A DNA stretch of 64,000 bases, taken from positions 248,001 to 312,000 of the forward strand of contig NZ_CP054476.1 of assembly GCF_013341275.1 (NCBI RefSeq). Direction: 5' to 3'. This document shows, one piece after another, positions 10,983 through 20,641 of this stretch. Within the stretch, counting starts at the first letter, position 1. The number at the start of each line of letters is the position of its first letter. Below the pieces are notes generated by a model that saw nothing but the letters and a program-made list of their open reading frames with translations, was not told the DNA's origin and did no database searches. Source of the DNA: Methyloligella sp. GL2 (lineage in GTDB: Bacteria > Pseudomonadota > Alphaproteobacteria > Rhizobiales > Methyloligellaceae). A program made the translations under genes and the position numbers.

Positions 10983-11441
10983 CTACTGACCGGCGAAAGC
11001 CTTCGACATATTGGTCAGGAAAACCGCCCAGGCGCGCTTGTCGGCAGCGCCGAACTCGCCCTGCAGCGATTTCTCCAGGGTCCAGAGCATCGCCTCGGCC
11101 ATGGTGATATAGGCACTGGAGTCCAGCCCCTTGTCGCGATAGCGCGCCCCGATCAGCCGCAAGGTCGGCTCGAAATTCTCCGGCGTGTTGATCGACAGCA
11201 CGGCAAGCTTCATCACCGCCATCATGCGGCGGGCTTGCGGCTTGATCGCCCCGCCGAACTGATCGCGCAGCGACGGATCGATATCGAACAGGCGCAGGAA
11301 AAACAGCGTGCCGACCAGCTCCGAGGCCGGGGACAGGCGGTTGAAGGTGTCGCGGATGCGAGCCTTCTGCTTCTTGCTCAAAGAGGTGTCGCCGTACTCG
11401 AAGATCTCTTCGGGCGGGGCGGTAAAGGCGAGTGCCGACAT
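10983..11441 (-). CDS. Globin-fold protein lacking the proximal histidine
   Basis: The 152-residue protein has a globin layout: LSKKQKARIRDTFNRLSP (helix A), FFLRLFDIDPSLRDQF (B-CD), PQARRMMAVMKLAV (helix E), then LIGARYRDKGL, EAMLWTLEKSL and AWAVFLTNMSKAF (F-H). Aligned with neuroglobin-like bacterial globins, the distal E7 residue is Gln69 and the position normally held by the F8 heme-ligand histidine is Tyr101 (codon TAT at 11141-11139). Either a tyrosine ligates heme or the protein is a sensor or non-heme globin. It is divergent from htpX across a 228-base spacer and convergent with the acyltransferase. Confidence 0.75.
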   Translation of the reverse strand: MSALAFTAPPEEIFEYGDTSLSKKQKARIRDTFNRLSPASELVGTLFFLRLFDIDPSLRDQFGGAIKPQARRMMAVMKLAVLSINTPENFEPTLRLIGARYRDKGLDSSAYITMAEAMLWTLEKSLQGEFGAADKRAWAVFLTNMSKAFAGQ

Positions 11442-11555
11442 AACGATGCTCCAACAAAGTTTCAGCCCCTAGCATCGCCCCATGGGATTGACGGATCGTT
11501 AAGGTAACCAACTCAGTAACCATCGTTTTTGCCGCCGGGCACCATCTTGAGAAGC

Positions 11556-11569
11556 GGGTGCGCGCACCC
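11556..11569. promoter_or_regulatory. Perfect 14-base palindrome between globin and htpX genes
   Basis: GGGTGCGCGCACCC is a perfect palindrome located 115 bases ahead of the globin start and about 100 bases ahead of htpX. Its central position in a divergent spacer suggests an operator. No regulator gene is adjacent, and GC-rich palindromes can occur by chance in this genome. Confidence 0.35.
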
Positions 11570-11591
11570 CATCATATTAACGGTGTCGAAA

Positions 11592-11611
11592 AAGCCCGGT
11601 TTTGCGGGCTT
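11592..11611 (-). terminator. Intrinsic-terminator-like hairpin in the htpX leader
   Basis: AAGCCCG and CGGGCTT form a seven-base-pair stem with a six-base loop. Read on the reverse strand the stem runs into five T residues, the form of an intrinsic terminator. No reverse-strand gene ends here, so it would stop antisense transcription from htpX. On the forward strand it would be a hairpin in the htpX leader about 60 bases before the ATG. Confidence 0.45.
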
Positions 11612-11669
11612 CGGTTGTAGAGTTTGCTTGTCAGTCTTGTTGTCGGACTTGCCTGGAGGTTTCGCGGTG

Positions 11670-12644
11670 ATGGGATATTTGAGGACGGCCATTTTGCTGG
11701 CGGCGCTGACGGCGCTGTTCATGGGCGTCGGATTCCTGATCGGCGGCCAGACCGGCATGATCATCGCGCTTCTGGTGGCAGGCGGGATGAACCTGTTCGC
11801 CTACTGGAATTCGGACAAGATGGTCCTTTCCATGTATGGCGCGCGGGAAGTGGACCAGCGCAACGCGCCGGAGCTTTACGGGCTGGTGCAGCAGCTGGCG
11901 GATGCCGCCGGGCTACCGCATCCCAAAGTCTACATCATGGAAAATCCGCAGCCGAACGCCTTCGCCACCGGGCGCAATCCGCAGAATGCCGCCGTGGCGG
12001 TGACCACCGGCATCATGCAGACCCTGTCGCGGGAGGAGCTGGCCGGGGTGATCGCCCACGAGCTGGCCCATATCAAACATCACGACACGCTGGTGATGAC
12101 GATCACCGCGACCATCGCCGGCGCCATCTCCATGCTGGCGAATTTCGGCCTGTTCTTCGGCGGGCGCGACAATAACGGCGGCATGGGGCTGATCGGCAGT
12201 TTGGCGATGATCATCCTGGCGCCGATGGCGGCGGCCATCGTGCAGATGGCGATCAGCCGGAGCCGGGAATACGAGGCGGACCGCATGGGCGCGGAGATCT
12301 GCCGCGCGCCGCTTTGGCTGGCCAGCGCCCTCGGCAAAATCGCGGGCGCCGCGCACCGCATTCCGAACCCGACCGCCGAGCGCAACCCGGCCTCGGCTTC
12401 GCTGTTCATCGTCAATCCGCTCTCGGGCGCGCGGATGGACAATCTGTTTTCCACCCATCCCAATGTTGAGAACCGCATCGCGCGGCTGCAGGCTTATGCG
12501 CGGGAATGGGGCCAGACCGACAGGCCCGACGATATCCGCCCCGACCCCAACCCTGGCCGGCCGGCAGCGCGCGGACCGTGGGGCGCGCGATCGGGTGGGC
12601 CGACTCGCGGCCAAAACAGCGGTCATGGCGGGCCTTGGGGCTAG
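11670..12644 (+). CDS. htpX: Membrane zinc metalloprotease HtpX homologue
   Basis: HtpX is an M48-family inner-membrane protease that degrades misfolded membrane proteins, usually with FtsH. The 324-residue protein has two N-terminal membrane segments, the zinc motif [13 protein letters not shown] (HExxH), two further hydrophobic segments and the third-ligand region [13 protein letters not shown]. The C-terminus is a Gly/Pro/Arg-rich tail, common in alphaproteobacterial HtpX. I chose ATG 11670, preceded by GGAGGT ten bases upstream; GTG at 11667 is an equal alternative. It is followed by rsmB. Confidence 0.95.
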   Translation: MGYLRTAILLAALTALFMGVGFLIGGQTGMIIALLVAGGMNLFAYWNSDKMVLSMYGAREVDQRNAPELYGLVQQLADAAGLPHPKVYIMENPQPNAFATGRNPQNAAVAVTTGIMQTLSREELAGVIAHELAHIKHHDTLVMTITATIAGAISMLANFGLFFGGRDNNGGMGLIGSLAMIILAPMAAAIVQMAISRSREYEADRMGAEICRAPLWLASALGKIAGAAHRIPNPTAERNPASASLFIVNPLSGARMDNLFSTHPNVENRIARLQAYAREWGQTDRPDDIRPDPNPGRPAARGPWGARSGGPTRGQNSGHGGPWG

Positions 12645-12760
12645 CTTGGGGCTAGGCCTCGGGGAAGAGCGCAAAGCATCGACAAGGCGTCAACACGGCA
12701 TCGGGACTGGATTCCGCGTCCCCCGGCGCTACCTTTGGGCACTGATTCGTCTCCTTTAGG

Positions 12761-14122
12761 ATGCCCGCAAGCACTATGACCGCAGCAGATAAATCGGCGC
12801 GTGAGGCGCAACAGGGGCTCGCAGCGCGCAAGGCCGCCGCGCTGGTGCTGGATGCGGTGCTGATCAAACATCAGGCACTGGACCAGGTGCTGGGCAAATC
12901 GCTTTCCACCGGCTGGATGGCGAACCTGCCGGCGCGGGACCGGGCCCTGACGCGGGCGATCATCGGCCAGAGCCTCCGCCGCAAGGGGCAGATCGACAAG
13001 CTACTCGAGAGCTTCCTGGAGAAGGGCCTGCCGCAGAAATCCGGGCTGCTCTACCCGATCCTGCTATCGGGGGCGGCGCAGCTTCTGTTTCTCAGCATCC
13101 CGCCCCATGCCGCACTCGATCTTGCGGTGCGGCTGGCCCAATCGGACGGGCGCACAAGACGCTTCGACAAGCTGGTGAACGCGGTGCTGCGGCGGGTGAC
13201 GCGCGAGGGCGAAGCGCTGATCGCGGGCCAAGATGCGCCGCGGCTCAATACCCCCGATTGGCTGTGGGATCGCTGGTGCGGCACCTATGGCGAAGAGCGC
13301 GCCCGCGAGATGGCCGAGATCCATCTCACCGAGGCGCCGCTCGACCTGACCGTGAAGGCCGGTCCCGATAGCTGGGCGCGGGAGCTCGGCGGGCGCGAGC
13401 TGCCGGGCGGGACCGTGCGGCTGATCCCCAAGGGCCGCATCGAGCAGATCGAAGGCTATGACGACGGCGCCTGGTGGGTGCAGGATTTCGCCGCCTCGCT
13501 GCCGGCGCGGCTGCTCGGCGATCTTGAGGGAAAACGCGTGCTCGATCTTTGCGCGGCGCCGGGCGGCAAGACGGCCCAGCTGGTGCTGGCGGGCGGCGAT
13601 GTGCTGGCCCTCGATATCTCCGAAGCGCGGCTGAAAACCCTGAAACAGAACCTCGCGCGGCTCGGTTTGCCGGCCACATGCGGGCTCGGCGACGCCGCCA
13701 CATGGGTCAGCGAAGAGCGTTTCGATGCGATTTTGCTGGATGCGCCCTGTTCATCCACAGGAACGATCCGCCGCCATCCGGACATTCCCTACCTGAAAAC
13801 GGCCGCCGATATCGAGGTGATGGCCACGCTGCAGTCGCGGCTGCTGGACAATGCGGTGCGGCTGCTGAAGCCCGGCGGGACGCTGGTCTATGCCACCTGC
13901 TCGCTGGAGCCGGAGGAGGGCGAGGCCCAGATTGCGGCGCTTTTGGCCCGGAATTCTGCGGTTTCTCTGGTGCCGATCGCGCCGAGCGAGGTTTTCGGCC
14001 ATGACGACTGGCTGACCGCGGCGGGAACCCTGCGCACCCTCCCCTCGAGCTTCCAAATGGAAGGCGAGGGCTGGAGCGGCATGGATGGCTTTTTTGCCGC
14101 AAGGTTGCGGCAATCCGCATAA
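12761..14122 (+). CDS. rsmB: 16S rRNA m5C967 methyltransferase RsmB family
   Basis: The 453-residue cytosolic enzyme methylates C5 of cytidine 967 in 16S rRNA. An N-terminal NusB-like helical domain (about residues 20-155) is followed by a SAM-dependent catalytic domain with VLDLCAAPGGKTAQL, the release cysteine in DAPCSSTGTIRRHPD and the nucleophile in YATCSLEPEEGE. The start may be ATG 12761 or ATG 12776; only a weak TTAGG lies near the first. The gene stands between htpX and the heparinase-like gene, reading the same way. Confidence 0.93.
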   Translation: MPASTMTAADKSAREAQQGLAARKAAALVLDAVLIKHQALDQVLGKSLSTGWMANLPARDRALTRAIIGQSLRRKGQIDKLLESFLEKGLPQKSGLLYPILLSGAAQLLFLSIPPHAALDLAVRLAQSDGRTRRFDKLVNAVLRRVTREGEALIAGQDAPRLNTPDWLWDRWCGTYGEERAREMAEIHLTEAPLDLTVKAGPDSWARELGGRELPGGTVRLIPKGRIEQIEGYDDGAWWVQDFAASLPARLLGDLEGKRVLDLCAAPGGKTAQLVLAGGDVLALDISEARLKTLKQNLARLGLPATCGLGDAATWVSEERFDAILLDAPCSSTGTIRRHPDIPYLKTAADIEVMATLQSRLLDNAVRLLKPGGTLVYATCSLEPEEGEAQIAALLARNSAVSLVPIAPSEVFGHDDWLTAAGTLRTLPSSFQMEGEGWSGMDGFFAARLRQSA

Positions 14123-14155
14123 TTTCCACAGCTTATACAAGCGCTATTACCAGGC

Positions 14156-14178
14156 TTATCCACAGGCTATACCTGTGG
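14156..14178. other. Hairpin overlapping a DnaA-box-like TTATCCACA
   Basis: TTATCCACA at 14156-14164 matches the DnaA box consensus. Its CCACAGG forms a seven-base-pair stem with CCTGTGG around CTATA. This lies about 35 bases after the rsmB stop in a 213-base spacer. A second TTTCCACA is at 14123-14130. Two loose matches do not make an origin, and the hairpin may simply end rsmB transcription, though no T tract follows. Confidence 0.35.
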
Positions 14179-14335
14179 CGTTCTTCTGGCAGAGCCCAGG
14201 AAACCACGCGGATCGCCCCGCGTTAGCCCTTGGTGTCACAATATTTCTTGATTGTTGTCATGGCAGCGTCGACAATTAGGCAAGCTTCGGAGCCCCTAGG
14301 GGTAGCGGGTGTACCGGGCGTAGAGGGCAAGTGTT

Positions 14336-16093
14336 ATGGGGGCTGAGCAACTCTCTGTGCAGCGGCGCGCAGTGAGCCTTCCGACAAGTTATTCAAGTCC
14401 GAGTCCGCTGCGCCGGCTGATGCTGGCGAGCATGGCGCGGCTGCGCTATCCGGGCAGCGAGGCGGCACAGCTCCTGCTGGCGCCGCAAGAGCTTCGGACC
14501 GCCGATCCCAGCTTCGCGACGGAAATCTATAACGGGCATTTCGGGCTTGCCGGCACCCATGCGATGCTCGGCTCGCAGAGCCCGTTCGACATCCGCCCGC
14601 CGTCCAATGCCTGGGCCAAGGCGCTCTATGGCTTCGACTGGCTGCGCCATCTGCGTGCCGCAGAGAGCGAGCTGGCCCATGAGCAGGCGAAAGCCCTGTT
14701 CGGCGATTGGGTGCGGCTCAGCCGCTCGGCCACCACCAATGTCGCATGGCGCCCCGATGTGGTGGGGCGGCGGGTGATCTCCTGGCTGGCCAATTCCGTG
14801 GTGGTGCTGGACACCCAGGATGCCCGTTCCTACCAGACCTTCCTGCGCACGCTCACTGCGGAGCTGCGCTATCTCTCGGCGAGCTACAGCAATGCGCCCG
14901 ATGGCGTGCCGCGGCTGGTGGCGATCATGGCGCTGGTCTATGCCGGGCTCTGCATCGCCGATCAGCAGGCGGTGGTGAAGCGCTATGTGCGGCCGCTCTC
15001 CCGCGAGCTGGACCGGCAGATCCTGCCCGATGGCGGGCATATCTCCCGCAATCCCATGGCGCTGGTGGAGCTGCTGCTCGATCTTCTGCCGTTGCGGCAA
15101 TGTTTCGTGGCGCGAGACCGGGCGGCGCCGGAAGCCCTCACCCGTGCGATCGACCGGGCCATCACCTGCTTGCGCTTCTTCCGCAACCGCGTCGGCGAGC
15201 TGGCCCGCTTCAACGGCACCGGGGCGACGCCCACGGACGCGCTCGCCTCGGTTTTCGCTTATGACGATCTGGAAGGCACGCCTCTGATCAACGCGCCGCA
15301 TTCGGCCTATGGACGGCTGGAGCGGGAGCAGACGCGGATCGTCTGCGATCTCGGCGCGGCACCGGCGCTCTCCTTGAGCAGCGATGCCTGCGCGGGCTGT
15401 CTCTCCTTCGAGATGGACTCGGGCAGCATCCCGGTGATCGTCAATTGCGGCAGCCCGAGCGCCGATCATCCCGAGTGGCGGGAATTTGCCCGCTCCACCG
15501 CGGCGCATTCGACACTGACCCTGGACGATCTCTCCTCGGCAGAGTTCATCGGCTATGGCAATGCCGTCTCGCTGGAGGCGGAGGCGGAGCTTTCCGGCCC
15601 GGCCAATGCCAAGGGCGAGGTGATCGATACCGGCGATGCGGTCGAGATGCACGGTGCCCATGACGGCTACCGGCAGCATTTCGGCTTGCGTCACAGCCGC
15701 AGCATGGTGCTGGCGCCGACCGGCTTGCTGGTCAGCGGCAAGGATGTGCTCTCGCCGGTGAAGGGCGATATCGGCACCGATCCGGCGCCGGTCTATGCCA
15801 TCCGCTTCCATCTTCACCCCGATATCCGGGCGGGCCTGGAAGATGCGGAAGGTAGCGTGAAGCTGTTCTTGCCCAATGGCGAGATCTGGCGCCTCAGCAG
15901 CAATGCGCAAATGCTGGATATCGCCGAGAGCATCTATTTCGGCGACGAGCGCGGGCCGCGACAGAGCCGCCAGATCGTGCTGACCGGCGAGACCCGCAGC
16001 CAGGGCGATACCCGTATCGTCTGGACCCTGGAGCGAATCGGCGAGGGGCCAGAAGAGGCGGTTTCCACCGACCGGAAGCCCAGAACGCGCTGA
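14336..16093 (+). CDS. Heparinase II/III family protein
   Basis: The 585-residue protein has the layout of alphaproteobacterial heparinase II/III-like proteins: an N-terminal alpha/alpha toroid ([40 protein letters not shown]) and a C-terminal beta domain with [30 protein letters not shown] and [10 protein letters not shown]. Family members are polysaccharide lyases acting on uronic-acid polymers, but this conserved rsmB-purH-linked branch has no proven substrate. No signal peptide is visible. GTG is not needed, since ATG 14336 lies a suitable distance from GGGCAAGTG. Confidence 0.88.
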   Translation: MGAEQLSVQRRAVSLPTSYSSPSPLRRLMLASMARLRYPGSEAAQLLLAPQELRTADPSFATEIYNGHFGLAGTHAMLGSQSPFDIRPPSNAWAKALYGFDWLRHLRAAESELAHEQAKALFGDWVRLSRSATTNVAWRPDVVGRRVISWLANSVVVLDTQDARSYQTFLRTLTAELRYLSASYSNAPDGVPRLVAIMALVYAGLCIADQQAVVKRYVRPLSRELDRQILPDGGHISRNPMALVELLLDLLPLRQCFVARDRAAPEALTRAIDRAITCLRFFRNRVGELARFNGTGATPTDALASVFAYDDLEGTPLINAPHSAYGRLEREQTRIVCDLGAAPALSLSSDACAGCLSFEMDSGSIPVIVNCGSPSADHPEWREFARSTAAHSTLTLDDLSSAEFIGYGNAVSLEAEAELSGPANAKGEVIDTGDAVEMHGAHDGYRQHFGLRHSRSMVLAPTGLLVSGKDVLSPVKGDIGTDPAPVYAIRFHLHPDIRAGLEDAEGSVKLFLPNGEIWRLSSNAQMLDIAESIYFGDERGPRQSRQIVLTGETRSQGDTRIVWTLERIGEGPEEAVSTDRKPRTR

Positions 16094-16182
16094 TCCGGCG
16101 GCGGGCTCGCCGAATAGGCCGTTTCCGCCTCAACGGATATGTGCTACCCGGCAGGCTCCATTCCGCTAGATATCGAATTCCC

Positions 16183-17769
16183 ATGACCAAGCGAAAGATT
16201 GGCCGCGCGCTCCTCTCGGTCAGCGACAAGACCGGAATTGCCGAATTCGCGCGCGCGCTTCACAACCACGGCATCGTGCTGGTTTCCACCGGCGGTACGG
16301 CGAAGCTGCTGAAAGAGGCGGCATTGCCGGTGCATGACGTTTCCGACCTCACCGGATTTCCGGAGATGATGGACGGGCGGGTGAAGACGCTGCATCCGGG
16401 CGTGCATGGCGGGCTGCTGGCGGTGCGCGGCAATGAGGAGCACGAGGCTTCGATGGCGGCGCACGACATCGCGCCGATCGACCTGTTGGTGGTCAATCTC
16501 TACCCCTTCGTGAAGACGGTGGAGTCGGGCGCCGATTTCGACAGCTGCATCGAGAATATCGATATTGGCGGGCCGGCGATGATCCGCGCCGCGGCGAAGA
16601 ACCATGACGGTGTCGCCGTAGTGGTGGAGCCCTCCGACTATGCCCGCATCCTGGAAGAGCTGGATGCGCATGAGGGCGAGACGACGCTGGCGCTTCGCAA
16701 AGAACTTGCGGCCCGCGCCTTCGCCCATACCGCCGCTTATGACGGGGCCATCGCCCGCTGGTTCGCCGGCGCGCTCGGCGACGAGATGCCCGAGACCCGC
16801 AGCCTGACCGGCAAACTGGCGCAAGCTTTGCGCTATGGCGAGAACCCGCATCAGCAGGCGGGGTTCTATCGCGGCGGCGAGGCCCGCCCCGGTGTCGCCA
16901 CGGCGGTGACGGTGCAGGGCAAGGAACTCTCCTACAACAATCTCAACGACACGGACGCGGCTTACGAGCTGGTGGCGGAGTTCGATCCGGACGAGGCGGC
17001 GGCGGTCGCCATCATCAAGCACGCCAATCCGTGCGGCGTGGCGCAAGGCTCGAGCCTGGCGGATGCCTATAAGCAAGCCCTGCTCTGCGATCCGGTCAGC
17101 GCCTTCGGCGGCATCATCGCGCTGAACCAGACGCTGGATGCGGAAGCGGCCGAAGAGATCATCAAGATCTTCACCGAGGTGATCATCGCCCCCGACGCCA
17201 CGGACGAGGCCAAGGCGATCATCGCGCAGAAGAAGAATTTGCGCCTGCTGCTGGCCGGTGGGCTGCCCGATCCGCGCGCCGAAGGCCTGACCTTCCGCTC
17301 TTTGGCCGGCGGCTTCCTGGTGCAGTCGCGGGACAATCAGGTGACCGCGCCGGAAGGCTTGAAGGTGGTGACCAAGACCCAGCCGAGCGAAGACCAGCTC
17401 GCCGATATGCTGTTCGCCTTCACCGTGGCCAAGCATGTGAAGTCCAACGCCATCGTGTTTGCCAAGGATCTGGCGACGGTGGGGATCGGCGCGGGGCAGA
17501 TGAGCCGGGTGGATGCGGCCCGCATGGCGTCCTGGAAGGGCGATGCGGCGGCCGACGCCGCGGGGCTCGAAGCCGGGCTCACTATGGAGTCGGTGGCGGC
17601 GTCGGATGCCTTCTTCCCCTTCCCCGACGGGCTGGAGGCGATTGCCGCGGCGGGCGCCAAGGCGGTGATTCAGCCAGGCGGCTCGATGCGGGACGAAGAG
17701 GTGATCGCGGCGGCGGACGATTTCGGTCTCGCCATGGTGTTCACCGGCATGCGCCATTTCCGGCACTAG
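16183..17769 (+). CDS. purH: Bifunctional AICAR transformylase / IMP cyclohydrolase
   Basis: PurH carries out the last two steps of IMP synthesis. The N-terminal cyclohydrolase domain has [18 protein letters not shown] and the [16 protein letters not shown] loop. The C-terminal transformylase domain has the catalytic [13 protein letters not shown] and [12 protein letters not shown]. The 528-residue length is normal. I place the start at ATG 16183 ([16 protein letters not shown]) rather than 16141 because family members begin just before this segment. Confidence 0.97.
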   Translation: MTKRKIGRALLSVSDKTGIAEFARALHNHGIVLVSTGGTAKLLKEAALPVHDVSDLTGFPEMMDGRVKTLHPGVHGGLLAVRGNEEHEASMAAHDIAPIDLLVVNLYPFVKTVESGADFDSCIENIDIGGPAMIRAAAKNHDGVAVVVEPSDYARILEELDAHEGETTLALRKELAARAFAHTAAYDGAIARWFAGALGDEMPETRSLTGKLAQALRYGENPHQQAGFYRGGEARPGVATAVTVQGKELSYNNLNDTDAAYELVAEFDPDEAAAVAIIKHANPCGVAQGSSLADAYKQALLCDPVSAFGGIIALNQTLDAEAAEEIIKIFTEVIIAPDATDEAKAIIAQKKNLRLLLAGGLPDPRAEGLTFRSLAGGFLVQSRDNQVTAPEGLKVVTKTQPSEDQLADMLFAFTVAKHVKSNAIVFAKDLATVGIGAGQMSRVDAARMASWKGDAAADAAGLEAGLTMESVAASDAFFPFPDGLEAIAAAGAKAVIQPGGSMRDEEVIAAADDFGLAMVFTGMRHFRH

Positions 17770-17772
17770 GCT

Positions 17773-19191
17773 TTAAGGCTTAGCGCTCCGCTCCATACGC
17801 ACAAACTGCAGCAGAACGAGACCGCCGATCAGGAAAACAAGCGCGGTGGAGATGCCGATGCGCTGGCTTCCGGCGAGCGCGGTGACGGCGCCGATCATCA
17901 GCGGCGCGGCGAAGGCGGAGGCCTTTCCGGAAAACGCGAAGAAGCCGAAGAACTCGGTGGTCTTCTCCGGCGGCGTGAGATGGGCGAGAAGCGTGCGGCT
18001 CGCCGCCTGCACCGGGCCGGAGGCAAAGCCGATCATCGCGGCGAAGAGCAGATAGACCCGCTCTCCGGTGGAGCTCAGCGCAGGGCTATCGGGAATGCGC
18101 TCTGCGACCGGGACGAAGAACAGGATCTCGTCCTGGTCGACGGAGAGGACGCCGATAGCGCCGATAATCAGCACAATCAGCATCAAGACGATCACCGGCT
18201 TGGAGCCGAGCGCATCGTCCATCAGCCCGCCGAGCCCCGCCCCGATGGCGGCGGTGATGGCGAGGATGATGCCGAACAGGCCGAGCTCGGTCGGGCCCCA
18301 GCCAAAGATGGTGCCGGCATAGATGCCGCCAAAGGCGAAGATGGCGCCGAGCCCGTCGGCATAGAGCATGCGGGCGGCGAGGAAGAGAAACACCTGGCGG
18401 TGCTCGGCATAGAGCCGCTTCAGGCCGCGGACCAGCCCGCCGAGCCCCTTGCCCGCGGGCGTGATCGACGCGTCGGCCGGCAAATCCGGCGTGAACAGGA
18501 AGAGCGGCAGGGCAAAGACGAGATACCAAACGGCGGAGAACGGACCGACCAGCCGGTCGCCTTCGCGGCTCGCCACATCCAGCGGAAAGAGCGGCTCCAG
18601 CCCCAGCAAGGTCTTGCCGGTATCGGCGTCGGAGACCAGGAGCCCCGCGACCAAAGCCAGGCTGAAGATGCCACCGACATAGCCGATGGCCCAGCCGGTG
18701 CCGGACAGCGTTCCGAGGCGGCGGGTGCCGATCAGCCCCGGCATCATCGCGTTGGTGAAGACGGTGGCGAGCTCGGTGCCGATCAGCGCCAAGCCGAAAG
18801 AGACCAGCACCAGCGGTGCGTATTGCGTCTGCATCGGATAGGCGAACCACAGCCCGCACAGGCCGAGCATCAGCAGCACCGAGAAGCCGGCGATCCAGGG
18901 CTTGCGGCGATGGCCAAGCGCATCGGACCTGGCGCCGAGAATGGGCGCCAGCAGCGCGGCGATCAGCTGGGCGATGCCGGTGGCATAGCCCCAGAGGGCG
19001 GCCCCCAGGATCGGCTCGTGCATGAAGCCGTTCACGAAATACGGGGCGAAGATGAAGGTGACGACAAGGGTATAGACCGGCTGGGTCGCCCAATCGAACA
19101 TCACCCAGCCGAACAGGCCGGCGCGCGATGTCTTGGGACGCGATGTCTTGGGAGATGTCTTGGAAAGTTCGGGTGTTCCGGCGGCGCTCAC
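17773..19191 (-). CDS. MFS transporter of the UMF1 (Atg22-like) type
   Basis: The 472-residue membrane protein has about twelve hydrophobic segments and the UMF1-family opening FGWVMFDWATQPVYTLVVTF, followed by YFVNGF, PILGARSDALGHRRKPW and a long central loop. Bacterial UMF1 transporters have unknown substrates. The start is GTG at 19191, which overlaps the stop of the second TPM gene, so it is coupled to the LemA-TPM group. The N-terminus contains three KTS-type micro-repeats from a short duplicated DNA unit. Three bases separate its stop from that of purH. Confidence 0.85.
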   Translation of the reverse strand: MSAAGTPELSKTSPKTSRPKTSRAGLFGWVMFDWATQPVYTLVVTFIFAPYFVNGFMHEPILGAALWGYATGIAQLIAALLAPILGARSDALGHRRKPWIAGFSVLLMLGLCGLWFAYPMQTQYAPLVLVSFGLALIGTELATVFTNAMMPGLIGTRRLGTLSGTGWAIGYVGGIFSLALVAGLLVSDADTGKTLLGLEPLFPLDVASREGDRLVGPFSAVWYLVFALPLFLFTPDLPADASITPAGKGLGGLVRGLKRLYAEHRQVFLFLAARMLYADGLGAIFAFGGIYAGTIFGWGPTELGLFGIILAITAAIGAGLGGLMDDALGSKPVIVLMLIVLIIGAIGVLSVDQDEILFFVPVAERIPDSPALSSTGERVYLLFAAMIGFASGPVQAASRTLLAHLTPPEKTTEFFGFFAFSGKASAFAAPLMIGAVTALAGSQRIGISTALVFLIGGLVLLQFVRMERSAKP

Positions 19192-19835
19192 GGCCGCGAC
19201 CCGTCGAGCACGATCAGATGGTTGGGCAGCTCATTATGGTCGATGGCGCCGGGTGGAAAATGCTCGGCCAGCACGGCGCCGCTCTTCTCGATCGCCTCGA
19301 GGAAGGCTTCGCGCGGATGGCCGCGCCCCAAATGTCCGGTGAGGCGCGCGACGATCTCGTCCCACACCGCCTCGTCGACCTTCGCGTAGATGCCCTCATC
19401 GGCGATCACCTCGGCAATATGCTCGGCGAAGGAGACATAGATCAGGATGCCGGTGCGTCCGTCGGTGGTGTGAAGGTTCTGGGCCAGAAACTGCTCGGAG
19501 GCGGCGCGGTGCACCACCTCGCGCCTGATGAAAGGCGGCACCAGCCGGTAGCGGACGGCCGGGATCTGGCTGATCGCTGCGAGCACGAAGAAGGCGACGA
19601 GCTCGGCAACATAGACCTGGTCCAAAGACCAGCCGGTGAAATAGATCAGCGGCAGCGGCACCGCCAGCGCGACCAGCGCCGACCAGAGAAGCCCGAAGGA
19701 GCGGTAGCCGTCGGAGGCCGCCGAAGCGACGACGACGATCTCGCCGGAGGTGGTCTGCTCGGCCTCGGCGATGGCACGCGCGATGGCGGCGCGATCCTCA
19801 TCCGAAAATCCCAGGGCTTTGGATATATCCGTCAT
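19188..19835 (-). CDS. TPM domain-containing membrane protein (second copy)
   Basis: The 215-residue protein has a TPM domain split around two membrane segments: an N-terminal helix (SDEDRAAIARAIAEAEQTTS), the beta segment GEIVVVAS, two hydrophobic segments near residues 45-100, and RTGILIYVSFAEHIAEVIAD. The fold occurs in membrane-associated TPM proteins that accompany LemA. The start was set at 19835, where its ATG overlaps the previous TAA as TAATG. The biochemical role is unknown; assembly or repair of membrane complexes has been proposed for the plant relative. Confidence 0.85.
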   Translation of the reverse strand: MTDISKALGFSDEDRAAIARAIAEAEQTTSGEIVVVASAASDGYRSFGLLWSALVALAVPLPLIYFTGWSLDQVYVAELVAFFVLAAISQIPAVRYRLVPPFIRREVVHRAASEQFLAQNLHTTDGRTGILIYVSFAEHIAEVIADEGIYAKVDEAVWDEIVARLTGHLGRGHPREAFLEAIEKSGAVLAEHFPPGAIDHNELPNHLIVLDGSRP

Positions 19836-20605
19836 TACCAGCTCCCCGACGATCCGCCGCCACCGAAACTGCCGCCACCGCCGGAGAAGCCGCCGCCTCC
19901 GCCGCCACGGGAGCCGCCGCCAAAACCGCCCGGGAAAATCACCGGACCGCCGCGGCGCGACTTGCCGCCGCCTCCGCCGCCGGAAAGCCCATAAATCACC
20001 CAAAGCAGGATCATCGCCCAGACCACGATGGTGATCCAATCCACCCCGTCACCGGAATCGGTGCGCCGCGCCTTGGCACGCTCGGCCACCTCCTCGGCAT
20101 TGCCGGTGAGGCTCAACACGATATCGCGCACCCCGTCCTTGATGCCGCCGGGATAATCGCCGGCGCGGAAGCGGGGCAGGATGGCGTTCTCGATGATGAT
20201 GCGGGTAAGCGCGTCGGTGAGGATCGGCTCCAGCCCGTAGCCCACCTCGATGCGCACTTTGCGCTCGTTGGGCGCAACGATCAGAAGCACGCCGTTATCC
20301 AGCTTCTTAGTGCCGATGCCCCAATGGCGGCCGAGCTGATAGCCGTAGGTCTCGATGGGGTAGCCCTGTAGCGAGGGCAGCGTGACGACGACGAGCTGAT
20401 CGGAGCTTTTCTCCTCCAGGGCTTTTAGCTCGGCGGTGAGTGCGGCCTTGTCTTCAGGGGTGAGCAGCCCGGCATCGTCGACCACGCGCCCGGTCAGGGC
20501 CGGAAAGCTGGGCTCGGCAGCACGCGATGCGGGCGCCGCGGCGCAGACCGCAGCGACACCAAGCATCACGATAAGGAACGCTGCCCATATCGGGCGATAT
20601 CGCAT
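19835..20605 (-). CDS. TPM domain-containing protein, YgcG-like
   Basis: The protein (256 residues from ATG 20605) starts with a signal peptide ending near APASRAAEP. A TPM domain follows with VVDDAGLLTPEDKAALTAEL, LGRHWGIGTKKLDNGVLLIV and VRIEVGYGLEPILTDA. A membrane helix (WITIVVWAMILLWVIYGL) comes next, and the C-terminus is a glycine-serine-rich tail. This order is standard for YgcG-type proteins next to LemA. A GTG at 20629 is an alternative start. It lies about 36 bases after lemA and overlaps the next TPM gene. Confidence 0.9.
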   Translation of the reverse strand: MRYRPIWAAFLIVMLGVAAVCAAAPASRAAEPSFPALTGRVVDDAGLLTPEDKAALTAELKALEEKSSDQLVVVTLPSLQGYPIETYGYQLGRHWGIGTKKLDNGVLLIVAPNERKVRIEVGYGLEPILTDALTRIIIENAILPRFRAGDYPGGIKDGVRDIVLSLTGNAEEVAERAKARRTDSGDGVDWITIVVWAMILLWVIYGLSGGGGGGKSRRGGPVIFPGGFGGGSRGGGGGGFSGGGGSFGGGGSSGSW

Positions 20606-20641
20606 TTTCGCCCCCGCTTTTCTGGGCACCTGAAAGATCGC

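Noticed and set aside
12641-12871. Reverse-strand small frame between htpX and rsmB
   Set aside because: Overlaps the rsmB start, no ribosome site, no similarity to known proteins.
14123-14335. Possible replication origin after rsmB
   Set aside because: Only one exact DnaA box, no AT-rich unwinding stretch, and neighbours are not typical of oriC.
16144-17766. A 540-codon reverse frame opposite purH
   Set aside because: Mirror of purH, with Arg/His/Gly-rich composition typical of antisense frames in GC-rich DNA.
19126-19170. Short direct repeats (GATGTCTTGGGA) resembling a repeat array
   Set aside because: They encode KTS repeats at the N-terminus of the UMF1 transporter, are only three copies and have no spacers.
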